In this document: positions 1-11,110 of the stretch, piece by piece
Layout of the letters: each line of letters starts with the position of its first letter
Numbering within the stretch: position 1 is the stretch's first letter
Program-made: the position numbers and the translations under genes
Notes under the pieces: model-generated
Seen by the model: the letters and a program-made list of their open reading frames with translations, nothing else
Told to the model about the DNA's origin: nothing
The model's database searches: none
Assembly: GCA_945952065.1 (NCBI GenBank)
Contig: CAMFGY010000012.1
Location: 62,001 to 126,000 of the forward strand
Direction: 5' to 3'
Origin: an uncultured Burkholderiales bacterium
Lineage (GTDB): Bacteria; Pseudomonadota; Gammaproteobacteria; Burkholderiales; Burkholderiaceae_C
DNA length: 64,000 nucleotides

Positions 1-354
1 TTGAATGCGCCCTCCACCGGAGGCTTTCATCGCTATCCGGTGGACTGCTGGCGCTTTTATCCTGACAGCGGTCGGGCCCTGGTGTCGTGGAGCAAGAGGA
101 ATGGCGGGAATGCTCAACTCTTGGAGAGCTATACCCAAAAAGGCGGTGGCTGGCAGGATTTTGTCGCTGTGTTTCTAAAGGACGAAACACTTGCCAGCCG
201 CTATCCCTATCGAATTTTGAACCTCAAAAAAGACTTCGAAAATGGTTTGCTGCTGGGCGGCGATACGTTCTTGAATATGACTGGCGAATGCCAGAATGAA
301 CGAAAGCTTAGAGCCATCAGTGAAATCGTCGCCGAGCAAATCCGGATCAACTGA
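1..354 (+). CDS. C-terminal part of a SAM-dependent methyltransferase-like protein (5' end outside window)
   Basis: The reading frame is open from the first base and ends at a TGA at 352-354, so the N-terminus probably lies upstream of the window. About 117 residues are visible. They begin with a stretch containing GGFHRYPVDCWRFYPD, which I associate with the C-terminal half of class I SAM-dependent methyltransferases found in sugar and polysaccharide gene clusters. The SAM-binding glycine motif is not in the visible part, so the assignment rests on this one motif and is moderate. The remainder is mixed alpha/beta and unremarkable. No gene follows for about 260 bases. Confidence 0.5.
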   Translation: MNAPSTGGFHRYPVDCWRFYPDSGRALVSWSKRNGGNAQLLESYTQKGGGWQDFVAVFLKDETLASRYPYRILNLKKDFENGLLLGGDTFLNMTGECQNERKLRAISEIVAEQIRIN

Positions 355-612
355 GGCTTTGAAGCCTGGTACCGAAGGAATTGAAGCGCTTGGGCTCGAG
401 TCCCCCCCGGGGGGGCGTCTGCGCGAGCTGAAGTCGCCGGGACGAAGGGCGTGGATGTGTCAAGCCCGCCCACGCCTCAACTCAATTCTTTGGCGCTCAA
501 ACTTGCAATGAGCTCAGGGGCGTTTGGGGTTTGAGCTTTGGGTGATGACCTCAGACCGGCCGACGCTCAGCCCCATCGAGTGGGCATCCCGGCCATGGCC
601 GGGCGCCAAAGT

Positions 613-1311
613 TCAGCCGCGCCGCCGCTGCACGCGCGCGCCTATGGCCATGAGGCCCACGGCCAGAAGGGCATAGCTGCTGGGCTCTGGCACGGCGGCG
701 GGCGCCAGCGTAGCGATCTCGATACTGCTCAGGGCTTGGTCATAGAAAGCGATGTAGTCCACCTTGCCTGCCCCGGCTTCTGTGCCATCGTCCATGAAGA
801 ACCGGGCCCCGGCGGCCACAAAGACGGCTTGGTCTGTGTTGTCTTGAAAGCTGCGCTGCAACTGCCCATCCAGGTAGGTGCTCACCTGTTTGCTCACGCC
901 ATCGCGACTGATGGTGACGCGCTTGAGTTGGTTGGTGCTGAAGCTGTCGGGGCCGGGGTTGGAGCCACCCAAGTAAAAGTCGAGGCGGCCATCACGGCTG
1001 TACAAACCGTTATCGGTACTGCCGTTTTTGAAGTCCAGCAAACGGCGATAGCCGCTCAACTCATACGAAACATAACTGAAGTCGATGGTGTAGCTGCTGC
1101 CCAGCGCGCCCACGAAACTCAGCCCCTTGTTGGCCAGGTAGTTGAAGCCGGTCGCGTCCAGGCTGGCTTCCGGGCTGGCGATCAAGTCGGCGCCGCCTTG
1201 GTCGTCATGCAAATCGCCATCGAGCCGGTAGAGATGGCTGGGCGTTGCGGCTTGCGCGGCGCAAGTGAGCAAGGACAACAGGGTCAAAGCAAAAGGCGTT
1301 CTCTTTTTCAT
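613..1311 (-). CDS. PEP-CTERM protein with LamG-like lectin fold
   Basis: This is an exported protein of about 232 residues. It has a Sec signal peptide (KKRTPFALTLLSLLTCAAQA), a body that reads like a LamG/concanavalin-type beta-sandwich (LYRLDGDLHDDQGGADL near the start, later DGVSKQVSTYLDGQLQRSF and VDYIAFYDQALS), and a C-terminal VPEPSSYALL anchor followed by a hydrophobic stretch and RRR. That tripartite tail is the PEP-CTERM signal recognised by exosortase. A GTG lies directly before the chosen ATG and either could be used. Proteins of this type are thought to be sorted to the outer surface or exopolysaccharide matrix. The ligand cannot be told from sequence. Confidence 0.8.
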   Translation of the reverse strand: MKKRTPFALTLLSLLTCAAQAATPSHLYRLDGDLHDDQGGADLIASPEASLDATGFNYLANKGLSFVGALGSSYTIDFSYVSYELSGYRRLLDFKNGSTDNGLYSRDGRLDFYLGGSNPGPDSFSTNQLKRVTISRDGVSKQVSTYLDGQLQRSFQDNTDQAVFVAAGARFFMDDGTEAGAGKVDYIAFYDQALSSIEIATLAPAAVPEPSSYALLAVGLMAIGARVQRRRG

Positions 1312-1445
1312 CACAGCGGCGTTGACTTGAGCAGTGAAAGGGAGGCCTGACTATGCCGCAGCGCGAGGCCACAAACCCGGTGCAGCCCCCCTGATACAGG
1401 GGCCCCCTGATGTGGGATGCGCTTCGTCATGGCTTCTGCTGGGCC

Positions 1446-2192
1446 TCAGTGCAGCGGGCCCATGATGGCGGCCAGTTCGTTGCGGCTGTGCAGCGTGCTC
1501 AAGGCGGACTGCAATCGCTCAGCCACCTCTTTTTGGCCGGGCGTTACCCACATGAACAGCGGCACTGTGCCGATCAAACGGGTTTGCAGTTGCGGGTCTT
1601 TGGTTTGGAGTTTGGGATCACTGCCGGTGGCCAGGTTCAAGATGCACAGGTCCGCGCGCCCCTTGCTGACCATGGCCATGCAGGCCTGGCGGTCCGAAAC
1701 CGGCTGCTCTTTGGCGGTGGCCGGGAGCCGGTCTTTGATCGCCAAGACGCCCCGCACATAGGCCACGGTATGCCCGGCCAATTGGCTCCAATCCATCGGC
1801 AAGGCATCGGCTTGCAAGCCGACGGCGTAGTAGCGCACGGCCACCACCGCCGGCTCAAGCCGAATCGCGCCAGGCACGCGCAAGTCAAAATCCCCAACGC
1901 GACTGAGGTCCACATGCTGCTGGCCGGTGGAAAAGCTCACCAATGCCCGGCTGGGGGGTTGTTCTTCAAGCTCAAAAGGCCGGCCCAGCTGTGCGGCCAA
2001 ATGCGCCGCCAGCTTCTGAAACCGGCTTTGCGTTTCTGGGCTGCTGAACTTGCCGGCAAAGACAAAGCGCAAGGGCGTTTGTCGATCGACGGGGCTCGCA
2101 GCATCGGGGACTTGCTGTGCGCCTAGCGGTCCTGCCCCCAAGCAAAGCGTTGCCCAGGCGATGCCCCAAAACCAGCGCCCGCAAGTCTGCAT
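1446..2192 (-). CDS. Periplasmic substrate-binding protein, family 3-like
   Basis: About 249 residues. A signal peptide is present (MQTCGRWFWGIAWATLCLGA, then ending around GAQQ). The body resembles extracellular solute-binding proteins of family 3: a first lobe with LRFVFAGKFSSPET, a hinge region LAGHTVAYVRGVLAIKDRLP, and a second-lobe segment in which a conserved acidic residue follows a recognition helix (QACMAMVSKGRADLCILN). No permease or ATPase gene is adjacent, so it may be a stand-alone sensor or orphan binding protein. The start used here gives a clean signal peptide. In-frame ATGs further upstream, to 2243, are possible but would bury it. Confidence 0.6.
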   Translation of the reverse strand: MQTCGRWFWGIAWATLCLGAGPLGAQQVPDAASPVDRQTPLRFVFAGKFSSPETQSRFQKLAAHLAAQLGRPFELEEQPPSRALVSFSTGQQHVDLSRVGDFDLRVPGAIRLEPAVVAVRYYAVGLQADALPMDWSQLAGHTVAYVRGVLAIKDRLPATAKEQPVSDRQACMAMVSKGRADLCILNLATGSDPKLQTKDPQLQTRLIGTVPLFMWVTPGQKEVAERLQSALSTLHSRNELAAIMGPLH

Positions 2193-2416
2193 CACGACAC
2201 TCGGATCCGCCCAATTCCCCATGGCTTTCATAGCGCAAGCCAACCCAGTGGCGACAACTATAGCCGGGCCTGTTCAACAAAAACTCTGCTGTCAGGGGTG
2301 CGCAAGCGGCTTCCGTGTTTCAAGGGGCGCGGGGAACTGTTCAGAACCGCCGACAGCCTCACGGGCAATGGCCCTGCAAGTTTCAGTTTCGGGGCTTTGG
2401 CCATTCGCCCTGGCAA

Positions 2417-2953
2417 TCAGGGCTTGCTGTCGCTATCGCCGATCTCGTTCAGCACATTCAGGCGGGCCTTGTCACCATAGAGCGACTCGTAGTGCAAGGT
2501 GATGGACAGGCGCTTGAGCATGGCCGTCAGGGCGTCAGCAGACATGCCGCAGGACTCGTGCCCGGACAGCACCTGTTGGCGCTGATTGACCCGATAAAAA
2601 TGCACCAGATTGCCCGTGCCGGTGCAGGCCGGATTCAAGCCCAAGGCCTTGGCAGCATCACCCGTCGAGGCCATCGGTCGACCGTCAACACGGATGTCTG
2701 CTTGGCTGACGCGCGCCGGACCCAGGCCATTGTTTTGCACCACCACAATCCAATCACCGTTCAACTCGGTGTTGATCTCGGTGTCCAAAATCGGCTGCAC
2801 CATCAGGCGGTTGTGCTTTTGGATCGCATAGCCCTGCCACAAGGTTGCAGCCAATGCACAGACCGAAACCATCACGGTGCGTGTGCGAATGGCCGTGATC
2901 GAGGCCCATCGGCGTGAATTGCCGACTTCGCTTGGGGATGAGGACTTGAACAT
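2417..2953 (-). CDS. Small single-pass membrane protein of unknown function
   Basis: About 178 residues starting MFKSSSPSEV. One hydrophobic segment (VMVSVCALAATLWQGYAI, around residues 28-46) is followed by a mostly polar domain containing LNGDWIVVVQNNGLGPARV and two cysteines (NPACTGTGN and HESCGMSAD). The topology suggests a short cytoplasmic N-terminus and a periplasmic domain. I do not recognise the family. A decayed second copy lies at 5147-5537 and shares the motifs QRQQVLSG, ESLYGDKA and a variant of CGMSADALTA, so the C-terminal domain is the conserved part. A long palindrome lies 51-95 bases upstream of the start. Confidence 0.6.
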   Translation of the reverse strand: MFKSSSPSEVGNSRRWASITAIRTRTVMVSVCALAATLWQGYAIQKHNRLMVQPILDTEINTELNGDWIVVVQNNGLGPARVSQADIRVDGRPMASTGDAAKALGLNPACTGTGNLVHFYRVNQRQQVLSGHESCGMSADALTAMLKRLSITLHYESLYGDKARLNVLNEIGDSDSKP

Positions 2954-3427
2954 GGCGTTGCGTTGTGCCGAGAGTGATTCACGCAAAGGTGCGAGGTCCA
3001 GCGAAGCCCGCACGCACAGTGCTACAGCGCTGTAGCACCACAGGGCTTGCGACTTGTGCTGACTTGCCAGGGGCCGCAGGCTAACACGACTCTTCCCATG
3101 CGCAGAGTCGCGAAAGTTTGCTTTTTCATGCGGCAACCGGTCAACGCGCACTGACAGCCCCAGCTGCTACCTTGCCGTTTTCGGGCCCGAAACAGCGGGG
3201 GGTGATCCAGGCCACTTCACCGTGCAACTTCAGCGCGCCAGGCGGGGCGGAGCTCCAAAAAGGCCAGCGCTTGTCCCTAGGCGGTCGGGACCCCAGGTGG
3301 ATATGCTCCGGCCCAGCCGCTTGCTCAGCCAGTCGGCCAATTTGCTCGCGAAGCCCTTGTTGGCATGCGGGTCGAAGGGCGGGCTTCGACGGCCCGGCGT
3401 TCCTTCGCTGGAGGACCTCACCTGGGC
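2954..3427. other. Intergenic region without a convincing gene
   Basis: No reading frame here carries a recognisable domain, signal peptide or ribosome site. The longest minus frame (3230-3421) is short and proline/serine-rich, like other chance frames in high-GC DNA. The region holds the upstream sequences of the 2417-2953 gene, including the palindrome at 3004-3048, and a second small palindrome around TCGGGCCCGA near 3181-3190. Confidence 0.5.
3004..3048. repeat. Long palindrome upstream of the 2417-2953 gene
   Basis: A perfect 20-base palindrome (half-site GTGCTACAGC, positions 3019-3038) is enclosed by a second inverted pair, AAGCCC at 3004-3009 and GGGCTT at 3043-3048. It could fold as a two-tiered hairpin in RNA or act as a dimeric-regulator operator. 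It is 51-95 bases upstream of the start codon at 2953 and has no T-tract in either direction, so a simple terminator is unlikely. It was not seen upstream of the decayed paralogue. Confidence 0.6.
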
Positions 3428-4309
3428 TCAGCGCGGCGCAGCCAAGCCCTGGGCCAAGGCCTCATAAACGACTTGTATCCGCCGCGAGGTGCGCAGCTCA
3501 CGGTGCGTGACCAGCCAAATCGGGAAACGCACCGGCGGCACTTCGTCCAGCACGCGCCGCAAGCCGGGGGTGTTTTGGGCGATCTCGTCCATCATGGCGC
3601 CGATGCCCAGGCCTTGTTGGACCAAGGCCAGATGTGGCACCGAATGGTCACAGTAGCAGCTGAAATTGGCCTCGCTCAGAGGCAGGCCGTGTTGGCGCAG
3701 ATAGTTGAGAAAGCGGCCGCTGCGATCCGTGCCCACAAAGGGCAGGCGGGCGGCTTCGTCGGCGCTTCGCGGGTGACCATATGTCCGCACCCATGCTTCC
3801 GAGGCGTAGAAGCCGGCCGTCGCTTCGCGGATCAGCTTGGCAATCAAGTCGGGCTGGTCGGGCTTGACGTGGCGAATTGCAATATCGGCTTCTCGGCGCA
3901 AGAGGTCACTCAGTGCATTCGACGAGATCACCTCGATGGCAATGCCCGGCACCTGCTGGCGCAACTGCTGCACCAGCGGCGGCAATAGGTGAGCGGCAAC
4001 CGCGTCGCTGGCGGAGACGGACACCACCCCTTCCACCGCTTGTGAGTGACCGGTGGCTGCCAGATTCATGGCCTCGGCTGCGGCACCCATGGCGCGGACA
4101 TGTTCGAGCAAGTCCATGCCGGTGCTGGAGAGCTGCATGGCCCGGCCCACCCGTTCGAACAAGGTCACGCCCAGGCGCTGCTCGATGGCCGCCACTTGGC
4201 GGCTCAGCGTCGGCTGGGTCAAGCCCAGCTTGCGTGCCGCCGCCGACAGCGAGCCGGCCTCCGCCGTTTCAAGAAAAGCCCTGAGTTGGTTCCAATCCAG
4301 TTTATCCAT
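3428..4309 (-). CDS. LysR-family transcriptional regulator
   Basis: About 293 residues from MDKLDWNQLRAFLETAEAGS. The N-terminal winged helix-turn-helix is typical (SLSAAARKLGLTQPTLSRQV, then IEQRLGVTLFERVGR), with a C-terminal periplasmic-binding-like effector domain (READIAIRHVKPDQPDLI, then SVPHLALVQQGLGIGAMM). The start matches the usual LysR N-terminus; longer frames reach 4372. It is divergent from the methyltransferase at 4417, with about 107 bases between the starts. LysR proteins commonly regulate the divergent neighbour, so that gene is the first target to consider. The inducer is unknown. Confidence 0.9.
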   Translation of the reverse strand: MDKLDWNQLRAFLETAEAGSLSAAARKLGLTQPTLSRQVAAIEQRLGVTLFERVGRAMQLSSTGMDLLEHVRAMGAAAEAMNLAATGHSQAVEGVVSVSASDAVAAHLLPPLVQQLRQQVPGIAIEVISSNALSDLLRREADIAIRHVKPDQPDLIAKLIREATAGFYASEAWVRTYGHPRSADEAARLPFVGTDRSGRFLNYLRQHGLPLSEANFSCYCDHSVPHLALVQQGLGIGAMMDEIAQNTPGLRRVLDEVPPVRFPIWLVTHRELRTSRRIQVVYEALAQGLAAPR

Positions 4310-4416
4310 GCGCAAATGTATATGCCCTGTGCAAATTTCGGCGTATTCAGAAAGCAGGTGCATAGATAGCATGGGCCTGTCTCCAACTTGCCCCTGGACG
4401 TTCGTCCGCAGCCCTC

Positions 4417-5106
4417 ATGTCAACGCCGACCTTTGCTTCCCAGCCCCAAGCGGGCGCGTCCTTGGCCGACAGCGCCCGTAAAGCACGCTTTTGGGATCGC
4501 ATCGCCCGCAAGTACGCCGCCGACCCGATCGCCGATCCGGCCGGCTACGAGGCCACGCTGGCGCGGGTGCAAGAGCTGCTGGCGCCCACGCACGAAGTCT
4601 TGGAACTGGGCTGCGGCACCGGCAGCACCGCGCTGCGCCTAGCACCCGGTACCCGTCGCTACCTGGCCACCGATGTGTCCAGCCGCATGATTGACATCGC
4701 ACGCGAAAAACTGGCACAGCAGCCGCTGCCGCAGCTCAGCTTTGCGCTGGCCGACGCCGATGCGCCCGACCTCACGCCCAGCGCCTATGACGCGGTGCTG
4801 GCCTTCAATCTGCTGCATCTGGTGGACGACTTGGACCAAACCCTCAAGCTGGCGAAACAAGCCCTGCGGCCCGGGGGCTTGTTGATCGCCAAAACGCCTT
4901 GCATCGGCGAGATGAATCCGCTCATTCCGCATGTGGCACTGCCGCTGATGCGGGCCATTGGCAAGGCGCCGCAGGTGCAATGCTTCAAGGCGCCAGCTTT
5001 GCAGGCGGCGTTTGAGCGCCAGGGTTTGGTGGTGCAAAGCCTGGAGCGCCATGGCACTCGGGGCAAAGACATTCGGGCCTTCATCGTGGCCTGCAAGCCC
5101 GGTTGA
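4417..5106 (+). CDS. Class I SAM-dependent methyltransferase
   Basis: 229 residues. Motif I, VLELGCGTGSTALRLAPG, lies around residues 61-78, followed by an acidic end to strand two (YLATDVSSRMIDIA) and the post-motif AFNLLHLVDDLDQTLKLAKQ. The order and spacing fit the methyltransferase type 11 fold, whose substrates are usually small molecules or lipids. No cysteine-rich or nucleic-acid-binding additions are seen. It stands alone on the plus strand and diverges from the LysR regulator, which suggests they form a regulator/target pair. The substrate is not predictable from sequence. Confidence 0.85.
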   Translation: MSTPTFASQPQAGASLADSARKARFWDRIARKYAADPIADPAGYEATLARVQELLAPTHEVLELGCGTGSTALRLAPGTRRYLATDVSSRMIDIAREKLAQQPLPQLSFALADADAPDLTPSAYDAVLAFNLLHLVDDLDQTLKLAKQALRPGGLLIAKTPCIGEMNPLIPHVALPLMRAIGKAPQVQCFKAPALQAAFERQGLVVQSLERHGTRGKDIRAFIVACKPG

Positions 5107-5146
5107 GTGGGTGTAGCCTGCATCTGCCGGATGGCCACGCAAGCGC

Positions 5147-5537
5147 TCAGGGGCGCTGCTCGGGCGTGTCCTGACTCAGCAGGGCCAGGCTGGCTTTCTC
5201 GCCGTAGAGCGACTCGTCGTGCAAGCTAATGGACATGGCGTAGCGCCGGGCCTTCAGGGCTTCGGCCGAGATGCCGCAGTCCGCTTGGCCGGACAAGATT
5301 TGCTGGCGCTGGACGCCCCGGTCGCAGTGCGCCAGATGGCCGGTGCTGATGCTGGTGCTGTTGCAGGCCGAGTTCAGGTCCAAGGCCTGGGCGGCCCCGC
5401 CCGCCGACGCCTCGGCCTGCTTATCGACCCGCAGTCTTTGCGTGTGATGCGCGCGTGATGCGCGCCGGGCCGCGGCCAATGCGCTGACCGAGACCCCGGG
5501 TGCGAGTGCGATTGGCGGTGCCCGAGGCCCACATGCG
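5147..5537 (-). pseudogene. Decayed paralogue of the 2417-2953 membrane-protein gene
   Basis: The C-terminal 60 or so codons align closely with the intact gene at 2417-2953: QRQQILSGQADCGISAEAL against QRQQVLSGHESCGMSADAL, and LHDESLYGEKASLALL against LHYESLYGDKARLNVL. Upstream, similarity continues at the DNA level but is broken. A region like WASITAIRTRT is in one frame and a region like VSVSALAA is in another, which indicates a frameshift. The segment encoding the end of the membrane helix and the following strand (about 130 bases) is missing. The original start region is also degraded. I read this as a duplicated gene that has lost function. Confidence 0.7.
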
Positions 5538-5610
5538 GGACTTGCCGGGCGCGGGTTCAGAACGCCTGGAATTGTTGAACTTGGGCTGTGTCTTGGCCTT
5601 GGGCCCTCAC

Positions 5611-6375
5611 TCACTGCAAGGGTTCAAGGTCCAGCGGCGCCAGCACCAACAAAGCGGCGCGACGTGCGGCTTGGCTTGATGCCAGCGGCATCATCCAAAA
5701 ACTTCCAGGTCGGCGCACCCGGTCATGGCAAGACATCCATTGCCCATGCTCGTTGCGCAGGCACCAAGCCATGGGCACCACGAAACTGCCCTCGCGCTCG
5801 CCCGAGCGCCAGCCCGAAAAACCCACCAGGGTCCAGGCCTCTTCCTGACCCGCCAGTGACCAGGTCACCGTTGTGGGCTGTCGACTGCTGTGGCGCAGTT
5901 GCTCGGTGCCTTGGGGGCCTTGGTGCGTGCAGCTCAGCTCGCGATCTTGGCTTTGCGTCATTGCAAGCTTCGCGACATGTTTGGCGAGCTCCTGCTCCTT
6001 GGCCTCGCATCGCCAGCGCTCGGTGGCGCCGCCGGCGGGAGTGAACTCAAAACTGAATTTCGCCACGCGCGATTCTTTGCGCTGGCCCATCACACCGAGG
6101 TCCCAGTTGTCGCTGTTGGTCCATGTGCTGGTGCCGCCGACCGACGCGGCCTGGTGGCCGCAAGCACTGCGTCGCGCCTGGCCGCCCAGGCCTTCTCTTT
6201 GAACGGGGCAGATCTGCGCCCGCTGCTGTACTTCCTCCGGCACCAGCACCTGCAAGGGCGCATTGGTGGTGACGCAGGCGCTCAAAAGCAGCGCGCTCGC
6301 AACAAGCGTCAGCAGCAGGGTTGCGGCGCGTGAGAGCCGGAGAGGCTGGAAGGCAGAGGCGGCAAGTGCGGGCAT
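5611..6375 (-). CDS. Putative lipoprotein of unknown function
   Basis: About 254 residues from MPALAASAFQPL. The N-terminus has a hydrophobic core ending in the lipobox LLSAC (cysteine near residue 34), so it should be lipidated and anchored in the inner or outer membrane. The mature part has several cysteines and repeated tryptophans (STWTNSDNWDLG, GATERWRCEAKEQE, TVTWSLAGQEEAWTLVGFSGW). I recognise no family. The start was chosen so that the lipobox sits at a normal distance; a longer frame begins at 6420. It is adjacent to the decayed paralogue but shows no similarity to it. Confidence 0.55.
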   Translation of the reverse strand: MPALAASAFQPLRLSRAATLLLTLVASALLLSACVTTNAPLQVLVPEEVQQRAQICPVQREGLGGQARRSACGHQAASVGGTSTWTNSDNWDLGVMGQRKESRVAKFSFEFTPAGGATERWRCEAKEQELAKHVAKLAMTQSQDRELSCTHQGPQGTEQLRHSSRQPTTVTWSLAGQEEAWTLVGFSGWRSGEREGSFVVPMAWCLRNEHGQWMSCHDRVRRPGSFWMMPLASSQAARRAALLVLAPLDLEPLQ

Positions 6376-6475
6376 AGGGCTGCCGCAAGAAGCGGCAAGT
6401 TTGCTTGATCTCACGATCAATTGAGAGATGCCGCTGAGGCGGAGGGTTTGTGTGCGCGCCGCCTCTTGTGCCCAA

Positions 6476-7135
6476 TCAAGCTTTGCGGCGACGAACCAGG
6501 CCCAAGCCCATCAACGAGCCGAGCACCAGGGCCAGCGATCCCGGCTCAGGCACCTTGTTGGCCACGGCACTGGGGTCCACCCAAGTACGGAACTGCAGGT
6601 CCCAATTGAGTTGGCTTGTCACTGGATTGGGGTTCAAGCTCCAGGTCTGGGTGGCCGGGGAACGACCAAACATGGCGCCACCCGCATAAGGGTCCACAGA
6701 ACCGGCGGTGATATTCAGAGCCCAAGAGGTGTTGACGTCAGTGGCTTTGAATCCGAAGGCATATTGGGCGCCTGCGTCGACAAAAAAGTCTTGGCTTGAG
6801 AGGTCCAACTGGGTCCAGCCCGTGGTCAATTGCTCGCGGCTCAGTGTGAGGGAGAACAGGGCGGCCTCTTTGGGCGTGCCGCCGGTGGCGGCGAAGAGCG
6901 AGAACACCAAGCCGCCGGTCTTACCCATGGCTTCGAGGCCGAAGTCGAGGCGAGAGAGTTTGCCCTTGACCCCCGCGGTGAAGGCCTGCGATCTTTCATA
7001 GCCGCTCGAAAAGCCGGCGGACCCGGAATCATTGAGCTGGGATTGGTCCAACACCGGCGCGGCGTGTGCTGGCATGAAAGCCGCCAGGGCCAGACTTGCT
7101 GCCAGCAGGGGCGTTTGAAACTTCATCTTCTTCAT
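6476..7135 (-). CDS. PEP-CTERM protein with choice-of-anchor-like body
   Basis: About 219 residues from MKKMKFQTPLLAASLALAAF, a clear Sec signal ending near AHAA. The body (SQAFTAGVKGKLSRLDFGLE, then TTGWTQLDLSSQDFFVDAG and QYAFGFKATD) resembles the beta-rich choice-of-anchor domains common in PEP-CTERM proteins. The C-terminus, VPEPGSLALVLGSLMGLGLV followed by RRRKA, is a textbook PEP-CTERM signal. It is expected to be cleaved and sorted by an exosortase encoded elsewhere. It stands alone, with no obvious operon partner. Confidence 0.8.
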   Translation of the reverse strand: MKKMKFQTPLLAASLALAAFMPAHAAPVLDQSQLNDSGSAGFSSGYERSQAFTAGVKGKLSRLDFGLEAMGKTGGLVFSLFAATGGTPKEAALFSLTLSREQLTTGWTQLDLSSQDFFVDAGAQYAFGFKATDVNTSWALNITAGSVDPYAGGAMFGRSPATQTWSLNPNPVTSQLNWDLQFRTWVDPSAVANKVPEPGSLALVLGSLMGLGLVRRRKA

Positions 7136-7270
7136 GGGCAGGATGCTCCGAAATTGCTTGAACATTGAGGCTCAATCAAACTTCTGAGCACACCGCCAAA
7201 ATGCTATCAAAGGCCCTCAGCCCAAACGGTGGCGCAGGCCTCATCCCCCCTGAGTAAGGGGTCGGGGCGC

Positions 7271-8485
7271 TCAGCGGATCAAGGCTTTGTCCAACTGGTC
7301 CCAGCCATAGGCGGCAGCCACGCGGGCGCGAATCTCGCGCACCACCACACCGCCATCGTCGCCATTGCTCATGATGACCACGCCGTAGCCCTTGAGCACA
7401 TGGCCGGTCAACTCACATTGAAAGCCCCAGTTGGAGCCGCCGTGCATGAAGTACCAGCCCTGGCCACGCATCTCCAGTTGCAAGCCCACGGCAAAGGGGC
7501 CGCTGCCCACCGGGCTGCTCATCTCCAGCGCGCCGTGTTGCGTCAGCACCTTTCCCAGGCCCACCCCGCGCCGAGCCTGCTGCACTTCGATCATGAAGCG
7601 CGCCAGGTCGGTCGGTGTGGTCCACAAGCCCGCCGCCGCTTGCTCGGGGTAGACATGCCAGGGCGCACCCATGCGCTGACCTTTGTGGTTATGGGCAAAG
7701 GCCAGACGGGGCGCCCAGCTGGCAGGTGGCGGCTGCTGAAAACTGCTGCCCGTCATGCCCAAGGGGGCCAGCACCGTGCTTTGCATCAGCTCGGCAAAGG
7801 GCTGGCCCGTCAAATCGGTGAGGGCTTGCTGCATGATCAGCGAGCCGCCGCCGGAATACTTCGCCGCTTGGTAGGGCGGGCGGCTGAAGCGTACACCGCT
7901 CACATTGGCGAGCTTGTTGTCCCCCTCGATGATCTGCACCACGCTGGGCAAGGGCGCATCGGGCGCATAGCCCGGGAAGCCAAAGCCATCGTCCGAGCCC
8001 GAGCTGTGGCTCAAGAGCGCGCGCGGCGTGACTGGCTGCGCGCGGGTCAGCTCGGTTTGCGGCACCTTCCAGGCGCGCAGCATCGTGTTGACATCGGCAT
8101 CCAGCGACAAGCGTCCGTCTTGCGCCAGCTTCACCGCCGCCATCGCCATCACCGGTTTGGAAATCGACGCCGCCTGGAAGGCCGTGCTCACATCCACCGC
8201 CCGCCCGGATTCCACATCGGCCACGCCATAGGCCTTGGCCCAGTGGATCTTGAAGTCTTTCACCACCGCGATGCTGAGGCCTGGTACGCCAAACTTCTTC
8301 ATCAGCTCTTGCAGCGAGAGGCCGTCGAGCCCGCCGCGGTTGGGCGTTTGCGCGGCTTCGATTTGGGCGATCAGCGGGGTGGCGGCTGATGTTGAGGCTG
8401 CTGGCACTTCGGCCGCTTGGGCGGCAGACAGTGCTGCCGTTGTAGCCAGTGCGAGCAGCAGAGTCAGGGGCTTGAGTTTGGGCAT
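7271..8485 (-). CDS. Serine hydrolase of the class C beta-lactamase / penicillin-binding family
   Basis: About 404 residues from MPKLKPLTLLLALATTAALS, a Sec signal cut near AQAAE. The active-site motifs of the family are present: S107-I-S-K110 (SxxK), Y210-S-G (the YxN position, here YSG), and HGGSNWGF near the C-terminus in place of the KTG box. Members include beta-lactamases, D-amino-acid peptidases and esterases. The YSG and HGG variants argue against a true beta-lactamase and suit an esterase or peptidase of this superfamily. It is in the same orientation as the upstream prolyl oligopeptidase, with about 150 bases between. Confidence 0.85.
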   Translation of the reverse strand: MPKLKPLTLLLALATTAALSAAQAAEVPAASTSAATPLIAQIEAAQTPNRGGLDGLSLQELMKKFGVPGLSIAVVKDFKIHWAKAYGVADVESGRAVDVSTAFQAASISKPVMAMAAVKLAQDGRLSLDADVNTMLRAWKVPQTELTRAQPVTPRALLSHSSGSDDGFGFPGYAPDAPLPSVVQIIEGDNKLANVSGVRFSRPPYQAAKYSGGGSLIMQQALTDLTGQPFAELMQSTVLAPLGMTGSSFQQPPPASWAPRLAFAHNHKGQRMGAPWHVYPEQAAAGLWTTPTDLARFMIEVQQARRGVGLGKVLTQHGALEMSSPVGSGPFAVGLQLEMRGQGWYFMHGGSNWGFQCELTGHVLKGYGVVIMSNGDDGGVVVREIRARVAAAYGWDQLDKALIR

Positions 8486-8642
8486 GCGCTGTCTTTCGAA
8501 GGATGGCTTGGCCGGGCCAAGCCTGCGGGGGGGGCGGGCGGCTGCCGAGCGCGAGTCTTGGGACCGAAGGGTTGAAGTTCTGAAGGGCTGAACCTCGTTC
8601 AACCTTGCCCCAAGCCCTCGCAGTCAGGCATTCCGCGGGGTC

Positions 8643-10871
<2,229 letters not shown>

Positions 10872-11110
10872 TGAAATTGGTCTCCGGCGCGGGGCTTGGA
10901 ATTTGTGAGCCCGAAGCGTAACCCACGCGCCGAGCAGCTGGGCCTGCGGCTGGCACTGAGAGCGGGTGGAGCGCTTGCCGCTTTGAAGTCTTTTTTTGCG
11001 GCGCAAGAGGATGGGCCAGCAAGACCATCGCTGACGCCGACTTGCACCGCTGCAAGCTTTCGGCTCGGCCAGTGGCCCCGAGTCATGGGGTCAATTCGTC
11101 AACCCACTGT

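Noticed and set aside
7271-8485. Calling the serine hydrolase an antibiotic-resistance beta-lactamase
   Set aside because: It has SxxK, but YSG replaces YxN and HGG replaces KTG, which fits esterase or peptidase relatives better. No AmpR-type regulator is adjacent.
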